Origin: Flavobacteriales bacterium
GTDB lineage: Bacteria > Bacteroidota > Bacteroidia > Flavobacteriales_E > Vicingaceae
Assembly (NCBI GenBank): GCA_016763135.1
Contig: JAESUI010000386.1
Coordinates: forward strand, 1-11,452
Reading direction: 5' to 3'
Length of the DNA: 11,452 nucleotides
Shown: one piece after another, positions 6,472 to 11,452 of the stretch
Layout: every line of letters begins with the position of its first letter
How positions within the stretch are numbered: position 1 is the stretch's first letter
The notes under the pieces: generated by a model
What the model saw: only the letters and a program-made list of their open reading frames with translations
The model's database searches: none
Told to the model about the DNA's origin: nothing
Position numbers and translations under genes: made by a program

Positions 6472-6509
6472 TTTAACACTTTTTAACATTTGTTAACGGA
6501 GTTTTAACA
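6472..6509 (+). promoter_or_regulatory. Four phased TTAAC boxes: probable response-regulator operator
   Basis: TTTAACA (6472-6478), TTTAACA (6482-6488), GTTAACG (6492-6498) and TTTAACA (6503-6509) lie at steps of 10, 10 and 11 bp, that is, one helical turn each. The middle also forms the palindrome TTAAC-ATTT-GTTAA (6483-6496). PhoB/OmpR-family regulators bind such head-to-tail repeats as dimers. The array sits between two divergent TACTTTTG boxes: its right end is 21 bp from the plus-strand box and its left end 26 bp from the minus-strand box. The adjacent regulator (4182-4874) is the obvious candidate binder. Confidence 0.65.
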
Positions 6510-6530
6510 AAATAGCAACATATAGTCTCT

Positions 6531-6538
6531 TACTTTTG
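6531..6538 (+). promoter_or_regulatory. Plus-strand -7 box for a gene-free transcript
   Basis: TACTTTTG matches TAnnTTTG exactly and is identical to the divergent kinase box. The last TTTAACA repeat is centred about where a -33 element would be, and no canonical TTG is present. Transcription would start near 6542-6545, and no plus-strand protein gene follows before the terminator at 6601-6624. Confidence 0.55.
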
Positions 6539-6541
6539 AAC

Positions 6542-6625
6542 TGTTATTTAGTTAATAATTACCACCTACAAATTACCTTCCTGTTTAGTTAGTGCAAAAT
6601 AAAGCCTCCGAAAGGGGGCTTTTTC
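6542..6625 (+). ncRNA. Predicted small RNA, about 80 nt
   Basis: The segment lies between a plus-strand TACTTTTG box and a plus-strand-specific terminator. It has no ATG and no sensible reading frame. Ahead of the terminator it carries two pairs of direct repeats: TTTAGTTA (6547-6554, 6584-6591) and AATTACC (6557-6563, 6571-6577), in an A/U-rich, probably unpaired stretch. That pattern would suit a base-pairing regulatory RNA with duplicated contact sites. The upstream TTAAC array suggests control by the neighbouring response regulator. I do not recognise a known RNA family. The evidence is structural only, and the terminator alone could instead serve comF. Confidence 0.5.
6601..6624 (+). terminator. 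Intrinsic terminator with GNRA tetraloop
   Basis: AAAGCCTCC (6601-6609), loop GAAA and GGGGGCTTT (6614-6622) form a 9-bp stem with one U-G wobble, followed by TTCTTT. On the minus strand the wobble becomes a C-A mismatch and the stable GAAA loop becomes TTTC, so the hairpin suits plus-strand RNA better. It also lies 4 bp past the comF stop and could work weakly for comF, since a T-rich TTTATTTT follows on that strand. Confidence 0.75.
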
Positions 6626-6626
6626 T

Positions 6627-7298
6627 TTATGCATAAGCTATTGTTGCTACAAAAACTTTACAATTTTGTTTAATTAGTATTTGAGCACAAGCCTCAATAG
6701 TTGCTCCTGTTGTCACAACATCATCGATTAACAAAATGTTTTTATCATCTAAATCATTGTTTAACACCCCGAATATGTCACCAACATTTTCCCACCTTTT
6801 ATACCTTCCTTTTTTGGTTTGAGTTTGAGAATCTACTTTTCTATATAACGCCCCAAAATTCATAGGAACATCCATAGCCTCAGAAACACCCTTAGCAATC
6901 CATTCGCTTTGGTTATAACCTCTCTTTTTTAATTTGTTCTTATGTAAAGGAATAGGAACAATAAAATCAATTCCTTGAAAATATTTTGATTCTTTTAAAT
7001 CATATCCGAATAGTTTCCCAACTATAGAACCAACTTCTTTTACTCCCTTATATTTTAGATGATGTAGTAAATTTTGAACTTTACTCTTTTTGCTAAAAGA
7101 GTAAAATGAGGCAGCCATTTCTATTTGAACTCTACCCCAAAAAACTTTATTAACTGGGTTTTCTTTATCTAAATGAAAATTAGTTTTAGGAAGATTGACA
7201 ATACAACTTATGCATATAATATTTTCATTTTTTAAGAGCGTATTATTACATGCACAACATAATTTAGGAAATATTAAGTTAAAAAAATCGTTAATCAT
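6627..7298 (-). CDS. comF: ComF family phosphoribosyltransferase-like protein
   Basis: This 223-residue protein has the usual ComF length. The N-terminus has a zinc-ribbon-like pair of CxxC motifs (C14-x2-C17 and C29-x2-C32). The phosphoribosyltransferase fold follows, with FIVPIPLHKNKLKKRGYNQS (about 112-131) and the PRPP-binding loop ILLIDDVVTTGAT (about 188-200). In naturally competent bacteria ComF acts in the cytoplasm in DNA uptake, helping single-stranded DNA enter the recombination path. In Bacteroidota the family is common and its exact job is less certain. It is transcribed divergently from the coiled-coil gene at 7401 and has no operon partner here. Its 3' end lies against the hairpin at 6601-6624. 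Confidence 0.9.
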   Translation of the reverse strand: MINDFFNLIFPKLCCACNNTLLKNENIICISCIVNLPKTNFHLDKENPVNKVFWGRVQIEMAASFYSFSKKSKVQNLLHHLKYKGVKEVGSIVGKLFGYDLKESKYFQGIDFIVPIPLHKNKLKKRGYNQSEWIAKGVSEAMDVPMNFGALYRKVDSQTQTKKGRYKRWENVGDIFGVLNNDLDDKNILLIDDVVTTGATIEACAQILIKQNCKVFVATIAYA

Positions 7299-7322
7299 TG
7301 TATTGCTTTATACACATATAAA

Positions 7323-7359
7323 TATGCATAACTTTATGGATACAACAAAAGCTATGCAT
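7323..7359. repeat. Two TATGCAT copies in the divergent comF/coiled-coil gap
   Basis: TATGCAT occurs at 7323-7329 and 7353-7359, 30 bp apart (about three helical turns). The 102-bp gap between the divergent genes has no exact TAnnTTTG box. TAACTTTA at 7328-7335 is a one-mismatch candidate toward the plus-strand gene. The repeats may be a shared operator or chance in AT-rich DNA. Confidence 0.25.
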
Positions 7360-7400
7360 CAAATTAATATAATTTTAGGTCATTAAAAATAGGTTTTAAA

Positions 7401-8327
7401 ATGGAAAAACAAGGAGAAACAAGTTCTACTTCAGAAAAAAAAGAAAGCAAAACCAACAAAATTTTAGTTGCTTTATTAATTCTTTTACTCTGTTTTTGTG
7501 GTTATTTAATATGGCAGAACCTTGAACTGAAAAAGCTTTTAGAAGCAGAGGGAATTGAACTTAATGAAGTAACTTCTGAACGGGACCAAGTACAAGGAGA
7601 GCTAGAAGAGATGCTCGCTCAGTACAAAGAAATGGAAGCAAACAACGAAGAGCTTAGTGAAGAACTTGCGGCCGAAAAAGCTAAAATTGAAGACTTAATA
7701 AAGAAAGCTAAAGGACGTAACTGGACCATCCATAAACTTAGAAAAGAAACCGAAACCCTAAGAACAATAATGAAAGGATATGTTGTTCAAATAGATTCGT
7801 TGAATCAAATTAATGGAAGGTTAACTGAAGAGAACATCGTAGTTAGAACAGAACTCTCTTCAGAAAAAGATAGAACAAAAAATTTAACAGAAAAAAATGA
7901 AGATCTATCTGACCTAGTTACAGTTGCTTCTTATCTTAAAACTGGAGCTTTATCCTCATTTGGCGTAAAAATTAAAAGTAATAATACTGGAAAACCAACT
8001 GATAGATCGAAAAAGGTTGGAAAAATTAGAACCCAATTTGTTGTGCTAAAAAATAGTATAACCATTCCTGGTAAAAAATGGATTTATATTCGAATTCTTA
8101 CTCCTGACGGAAAAGTTCTTTCAGAAAAGACAGATGACAGCAACAAGTTTGATTTTAATGGAGTGAGGGGGTTGTACAGCGCTAAAAAACAAATAGATTA
8201 TAAAAACCAACAACAAACATTAACCATAGATTGGAAAAAAACAGGCGATTTTCCTATAGGAGAATACAATGTTGAAGTTTATGCTGATGGCGTTGATATT
8301 GGCAAAACTAAGTTCTCTTTAAAATAA
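7401..8327 (+). CDS. Membrane-anchored coiled-coil protein with C-terminal beta domain
   Basis: This 308-residue protein begins with a short polar serine/lysine-rich N-terminus (1-20), probably cytoplasmic, and one membrane segment (about 21-38). A long heptad-rich coiled coil follows (about 40-172, e.g. EELSEELAAEKAKIEDLIKK). The C-terminal domain (about 176-308) is beta-rich, with VKIKSNNTGKPTDRSKKVGK, KKWIYIRILTPDGKVLSEKT and FPIGEYNVEVYADG resembling an immunoglobulin-like sandwich. This architecture recurs as a conserved uncharacterised protein in Bacteroidota. I have no named function for it. The anchor plus coil would place the beta domain well out into the periplasm, suggesting an envelope spacer or scaffold (inference). 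A leftward neighbour is divergent, and the next gene lies 131 bp downstream. Confidence 0.8.
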   Translation: MEKQGETSSTSEKKESKTNKILVALLILLLCFCGYLIWQNLELKKLLEAEGIELNEVTSERDQVQGELEEMLAQYKEMEANNEELSEELAAEKAKIEDLIKKAKGRNWTIHKLRKETETLRTIMKGYVVQIDSLNQINGRLTEENIVVRTELSSEKDRTKNLTEKNEDLSDLVTVASYLKTGALSSFGVKIKSNNTGKPTDRSKKVGKIRTQFVVLKNSITIPGKKWIYIRILTPDGKVLSEKTDDSNKFDFNGVRGLYSAKKQIDYKNQQQTLTIDWKKTGDFPIGEYNVEVYADGVDIGKTKFSLK

Positions 8328-8331
8328 ATCA

Positions 8332-8392
8332 TCTTTTTTCTAACTAATAATTCAGCATTACCATGATTAATTATTCTGCTGAGGAAAAAAGA
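8332..8392 (+). repeat. Nested inverted repeats between the coiled-coil and DUF3078 genes
   Basis: TCTTTTTTC (8332-8340) pairs with GAAAAAAGA (8384-8392), and TCAGCA (8352-8357) with TGCTGA (8377-8382). A competing pair is AATAATT (8346-8352) with AATTATT (8369-8375). The result is a bulged, possibly switchable stem just after the stop at 8327. It may act as a terminator-like or leader structure. It has no T-run directly after the stem. Confidence 0.35.
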
Positions 8393-8449
8393 AGGGTTGG
8401 TTGGATTTTTGGAATTGGTTATGGCGACAAAAAAAAGATGTCTTGTTAA
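8363..8449 (+). CDS. Possible 28-residue small protein
   Basis: ATG at 8363 to TAA at 8449 encodes 28 residues including EEKRRVGWIFGIGYGDKKK, a charged start, a short apolar glycine/aromatic core and a basic end. The codons look like those of neighbouring genes, but the length is too short to be decisive. The ATG lies inside the loop of the inverted repeats at 8332-8392, and the frame ends 9 bp before the DUF3078 gene. It could be a real leader or small peptide, or chance. Confidence 0.22.
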   Translation: MINYSAEEKRRVGWIFGIGYGDKKKMSC

Positions 8450-8458
8450 AATTGATGA

Positions 8459-9415
8459 ATGAAGAAAATACTTAGTGTCTTTGCATTAATTGCAATACTT
8501 GGAAATATTGCTGCTCAAACAACCGAAGCAGAAGAAAATTCAAAAATCCAAAATAAAGATAGTCTTGATGGTTGGAAAACTGGTGGTATTATATCATTAA
8601 ACCTTACTCAAGTAAGTTTAACCAATTGGTCAGCTGGTGGTGAAAATTCTCTGTCAGTAAACGGTATTTTGAGTTTATCTGCTAATCTCAAAAAAGGGAA
8701 TTCTACCTGGGATAACTCACTAGATTTAGCTTACGGGATTTTACAACAAGGGAAAGCTGATGTAAGAAAAACAGATGATAAAATTGATCTCACCTCTAAA
8801 TATGGACAAAAAGCATTTAAAAACTGGTATTATGCTGCTTTAATAAATTTTAAATCACAAATGACAACTGGTTATAATTATCCTGATGACTCAACAGAAA
8901 TTTCTAACTTTTTAGCTCCAGGTTATTTATTAGGTGCAATTGGATTAGACTATAAACCAAGTGAAGTTTTTACTTTATTTATATCACCCTTAACCATAAA
9001 AATGACATTGGTTAATGACCAAAACTTAGCAGATGCAGGAGCTTATGGGGTTAAACCAGCAGAATTTGATGGTTTTGGAAATATTCTATCCAAAGGAGAG
9101 TCCTCTCGCTCAGAATACGGTGGATATTTAAGGGCATTACTCAAAAAAGATATTATGAAAAATGTGAACCTTCAAACTAAGCTAGAATTATTTACTAATT
9201 ATTCTGAAGAACCAAACCATATTGATGTAAACTGGGAAGTGCTAATAGCTATGAAAGTAAACAAATACATTTCTGCAACAATATCTACACAACTATTATA
9301 TGATCATGATATTGACATCTCAATTGATGACAACAATGATGGAATAATTGATGCCGTAGGGCCAAGAACCCAATTCAAAGAAATTTTAGGAATTGGACTA
9401 TCTTATAGGTTTTAA
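8459..9415 (+). CDS. DUF3078 family outer-membrane beta-barrel protein
   Basis: This 318-residue protein has a signal peptide (1-19, ending GNIAAQ). The family hallmark GWKTGGIISLNLTQVSLTNW followed by SAGGENSLSVNG spans about 38-69. The rest alternates as amphipathic beta strands (e.g. STWDNSLDLAYGI, WYYAALINFKSQM, YGGYLRALLKKDI, LQTKLELFTNY), ending GIGLSYRF with the C-terminal aromatic residue usual for outer-membrane barrels. IDDNNDGIID (about 288-297) resembles a calcium-binding loop and lies in a predicted turn. The family is widespread in Bacteroidota and its substrate is unknown. It is probably transcribed alone or with the small upstream ORF and ends at a strong terminator 29 bp downstream. 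Confidence 0.88.
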   Translation: MKKILSVFALIAILGNIAAQTTEAEENSKIQNKDSLDGWKTGGIISLNLTQVSLTNWSAGGENSLSVNGILSLSANLKKGNSTWDNSLDLAYGILQQGKADVRKTDDKIDLTSKYGQKAFKNWYYAALINFKSQMTTGYNYPDDSTEISNFLAPGYLLGAIGLDYKPSEVFTLFISPLTIKMTLVNDQNLADAGAYGVKPAEFDGFGNILSKGESSRSEYGGYLRALLKKDIMKNVNLQTKLELFTNYSEEPNHIDVNWEVLIAMKVNKYISATISTQLLYDHDIDISIDDNNDGIIDAVGPRTQFKEILGIGLSYRF

Positions 9416-9443
9416 TTCATCAAATAAAAAACGCCTTTGGTAT

Positions 9444-9472
9444 AACCGATGAGTAAATTCATCGGTTTTTTT
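9444..9472 (+). terminator. Intrinsic terminator after the DUF3078 gene
   Basis: AACCGATGA (9444-9452) and TCATCGGTT (9459-9467) form a perfect 9-bp stem around a GTAAAT loop, followed by a run of T ending at 9472. This is a standard intrinsic terminator that separates the DUF3078 gene from the sigma factor operon. Confidence 0.93.
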
Positions 9473-9516
9473 CTTTTATGATTATAAAAGAAATAATTAC
9501 TTTCACTTTAATTAAA

Positions 9517-9533
9517 AGTTGCACAAGGCAACT
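9517..9533 (+). repeat. Inverted repeat in the sigma-factor upstream region
   Basis: AGTTGC (9517-9522) and GCAACT (9528-9533) flank ACAAG, about 34 bp upstream of the sigma-factor ATG. It could be an operator or leader hairpin. No exact TAnnTTTG box was found in this gap; TACTTTCA at 9499-9506 is a poor match. Confidence 0.3.
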
Positions 9534-9566
9534 AAATTTATAAACTCACGTCTTTGTTGTAAATAC

Positions 9567-10145
9567 ATGGATCCTATTGATCAGCATATTTTAGATGACA
9601 TAGTTAAAAAATGTGTCAAAGGTGATCGAAAGGCCCAACAAGAACTGTATAAAATATTTTACGGTAAGATGATGGGGGTGTGCTACAGATACACTAATAA
9701 TTCTGAAGACGCCAAAGATATATTGCAAGACGGGTTTGTGAAAGTGTACAGTAATTTAAAAAAGTACAATTTTAAAGGTTCTTTAGAAGGTTGGATTAGA
9801 AGAATAATGGTTAACACTGCCATTGATCATCTTAGAAAAAATAAAAATGTCTATTTGGTTGGTGATGAAGATGACTACATTCTTGAAAACAGTAAAGTGG
9901 AAAGTGCTGACTCTATTTATAGTCAGTTTGGTGAAAGTGTAATTATGGAAGCCATTCAATCATTAAGCCCTGCCTACAAAACTGTTTTTAACTTAAATGT
10001 AATTGAAGGTTATCAGCATAAAGAGATAGCAGAAAAATTAGGGATAAGTGAAGGAACTTCTAAATCGAACCTAGCTAAGGCAAAACAAAATTTAAGAAAA
10101 CTATTAAAAGAGAAAGAGATTAGATTAAAAGATGGACAATTTTGA
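9567..10145 (+). CDS. ECF (extracytoplasmic function) RNA polymerase sigma factor
   Basis: This 192-residue sigma-70 family protein has the ECF layout. Region 2 (about 24-92) includes DILQDGFVKVYSNL (51-64) and WIRRIMVNTAIDHLRK (76-91). A short linker leads to region 4 (about 125-180), with LSPAYKTVFNL and the helix-turn-helix EGYQHKEIAEKLGISEGTSK (147-166). The ATG at 9567 is chosen because region 2.1 begins shortly after it. A TTG at 9519 would add 16 residues with no family similarity. Its last 14 bp overlap the start of the downstream membrane protein gene, so the two are translationally coupled. Such pairs normally encode a sigma factor and its membrane-bound partner, and the sigma would be released by an envelope signal (inference). 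Confidence 0.93.
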   Translation: MDPIDQHILDDIVKKCVKGDRKAQQELYKIFYGKMMGVCYRYTNNSEDAKDILQDGFVKVYSNLKKYNFKGSLEGWIRRIMVNTAIDHLRKNKNVYLVGDEDDYILENSKVESADSIYSQFGESVIMEAIQSLSPAYKTVFNLNVIEGYQHKEIAEKLGISEGTSKSNLAKAKQNLRKLLKEKEIRLKDGQF

Positions 10146-11397
10146 TAAAATAATAAAGCAAAAAGCAGAACAATTTGAGGTTCCTTACAATGAGGCTCAT
10201 TGGGCTGAGATGGATGGAAAACTTAATTCTATTCGTACAGCAAAAATCAGAAAGAATATTTTTGGTAGTGCTGCTATTATGGTTGTTGTAGCTATTTCTA
10301 GTTATTTCATTTTTTCAAACGATAAAATTGCTGTTGAAGGCGATAACAATATTGCTGATAACAAAACCACAGAAGCTATTGTTAATGATGTTAAATCTAT
10401 AAAAGAAAAACACACATTATTAAATAACACTGTTATTGAAGACAATACAGTTGGTAATGAAATCTCATTAGAAGAAACCCAACCAGAAATCGTAACTGAA
10501 GAAAGTAACAATGAAAATAAAGTTGCGGAGAAAAAACCTTTAAACAAGGTTGTAGAAACTGAAAACTCTATCAACAAAATGGCTATAAATACTAGCAATG
10601 TTAATGCAGAGTTTATAGTCTATAATAATAGAGCTTGTTTAGGTGAGGGAGTGAATTTTGAATCACAAGAAAACAACCAACCGGTCTCTTACACTTGGAA
10701 TTTTGGAGATGGCACAATTTCTCATAAAGCTAATCCAACACATGTTTATAAAGAAAGTTTAGTATACACTGTAACCCTAACCTTACTTGATAGACAAACA
10801 GGTGTAGAGTATACTACTATACAACAAGATGTAATTACAGTACTACCATTGCCTGAAATAGTATTTACCTATTTAGAAGAGTCTAAAAAATATGATGATA
10901 ACTCATTAAAATATCCTTACACGATTTTTAATGTAAAAAACACAAATAAGACAAGTACTTATAAATGGAGTTTTGGAAATGGAGAAAGTTCTACGTCTGC
11001 AAAAACAAAAACCATTTATAAAAAACCAGGAAGTTTTGTTGTAAAATTAGTTGCTACAAATTCTTACGGATGTGAAAACAGTACAAGAAAAAAAGTGACC
11101 ATTAAAAATGGATCAACACTTTATACTCCAAATGCTTTTACACCTAATGCAGATGGAGATAATGACAACTTTATCCCTATCTCTTTATTAGAGTGGGACA
11201 TTCAATTTGAAATGACAATTATTGATAAATCTGGTAAGCTTATCTACAAAACCTCAGACAAAAACGAGCCTTGGAATGGTAAAATGAATAACACTGGGAA
11301 GGTAATGGATGTAGGTGTTTATCTATGGCAAGTTATTACTTATGATGCAGAAGGAACTCCACACAATCATCATGGGAACATCAATATTGTGAAATAA
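10132..11397 (+). CDS. Single-pass membrane protein with PKD-like repeats and CHU_C domain; candidate anti-sigma partner
   Basis: This 421-residue protein has four parts. An N-terminal cytoplasmic stretch (1-42; FDKIIKQKAEQFEVPYNEAHWAEMDGKL) resembles the short sigma-binding segments of Bacteroidota anti-sigma proteins. One membrane helix follows (about 43-61), then a low-complexity acidic linker (about 64-156). Next come a PKD domain (about 158-238, WNFGDG at 189-194), a degenerate PKD-like domain (about 243-324, WSFGNG at 279-284) and a C-terminal gliding-motility/T9SS type-B-like domain (about 329-421, LYTPNAFTPNADGDNDNF, WNGK, GVYLW). It overlaps the sigma gene by 14 bp. The basic residues before the helix (RTAKIRK) predict N-in topology, not a cleavable signal peptide. 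The anti-sigma role is inference from context and topology. Confidence 0.82.
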   Translation: MDNFDKIIKQKAEQFEVPYNEAHWAEMDGKLNSIRTAKIRKNIFGSAAIMVVVAISSYFIFSNDKIAVEGDNNIADNKTTEAIVNDVKSIKEKHTLLNNTVIEDNTVGNEISLEETQPEIVTEESNNENKVAEKKPLNKVVETENSINKMAINTSNVNAEFIVYNNRACLGEGVNFESQENNQPVSYTWNFGDGTISHKANPTHVYKESLVYTVTLTLLDRQTGVEYTTIQQDVITVLPLPEIVFTYLEESKKYDDNSLKYPYTIFNVKNTNKTSTYKWSFGNGESSTSAKTKTIYKKPGSFVVKLVATNSYGCENSTRKKVTIKNGSTLYTPNAFTPNADGDNDNFIPISLLEWDIQFEMTIIDKSGKLIYKTSDKNEPWNGKMNNTGKVMDVGVYLWQVITYDAEGTPHNHHGNINIVK

Positions 11398-11420
11398 TAA
11401 AGCAAAAAATAGAGTCAAAT

Positions 11421-11450
11421 AAAAAGAGGAAGATTAATCTTCCTCTTTTT
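11421..11450 (+). terminator. Perfect palindromic terminator closing the sigma operon
   Basis: AAAAAGAGGAAGATT (11421-11435) is followed directly by its exact complement AATCTTCCTCTTTTT (11436-11450). The GAGGAAG/CTTCCTC stem and the terminal T-run form an intrinsic terminator, and the flanking A and T tracts would let it work in both directions. Confidence 0.9.
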
Positions 11451-11452
11451 AT

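Noticed and set aside
7195..7386. 63-codon plus-strand open frame reaching into the comF/coiled-coil gap
   Set aside because: It is mostly antisense to the comF zinc-ribbon region, has no recognisable domain, and ends in the divergent promoter gap.
9519..9566. Upstream TTG start adding 16 residues to the sigma factor
   Set aside because: The extra residues have no sigma-family similarity and cover an inverted repeat; the ATG at 9567 fits the family length.
10302..10598. 98-codon minus-strand open frame
   Set aside because: It is antisense to the low-complexity linker of the PKD protein; its serine/leucine-rich product is a shadow of asparagine/lysine/glutamate codons.

Overview
The window looks like chromosomal DNA of a Bacteroidota bacterium, probably of the flavobacteria/cytophaga type. 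Base composition is AT-rich. The protein families are typical of that phylum: a DUF3078 outer-membrane protein, a PKD plus gliding-motility-type (CHU_C) C-terminal domain, a histidine kinase without HAMP paired with an OmpR-type regulator, and YfiR/DUF4154. Several promoters match the Bacteroidota -7 box TAnnTTTG, and most starts have no obvious Shine-Dalgarno site. I see no mobile elements, tRNA, rRNA or CRISPR.

Left part (minus strand, 1-4125). A tight operon runs from a YfiR/DUF4154 periplasmic protein to an exported helical-repeat protein and then a HAMP membrane protein cut by the window edge. Its visible end matches the lead-in to a SpoIIE/PP2C phosphatase domain, so the operon resembles a YfiR signalling module with a different output domain. 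Upstream are two tandem, closely related, very basic small exported proteins, one a lipoprotein and one with an ordinary signal peptide. Next comes a complete non-haem ferritin.

Middle part (minus strand, 4182-7298). An OmpR-family regulator follows its histidine kinase. The kinase frame runs 4877-6433 but carries one in-frame TAA at 6083-6085, so it is a recent pseudogene, a split gene or a base error. Upstream of it, 6434-6626 is the most interesting stretch. It has four xTTAACx repeats at 10-11 bp spacing, flanked by two divergent TACTTTTG promoters. One promoter reads the kinase, almost leaderless. The other reads an approximately 80-nt gene-free segment ending in a terminator that folds cleanly only on the plus strand. 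I infer an unannotated small RNA controlled by the neighbouring two-component system. A ComF-type phosphoribosyltransferase follows.

Right part (plus strand, 7401-11397). It holds a membrane-anchored coiled-coil protein, a possible 28-residue small ORF, a DUF3078 outer-membrane protein with a strong terminator, and an ECF sigma factor. The sigma gene overlaps a gene for a single-pass membrane protein with a short cytoplasmic N-terminus, two PKD-like domains and a CHU_C domain. That pair looks like a sigma factor with a membrane-bound partner. A perfect palindromic terminator closes the window.
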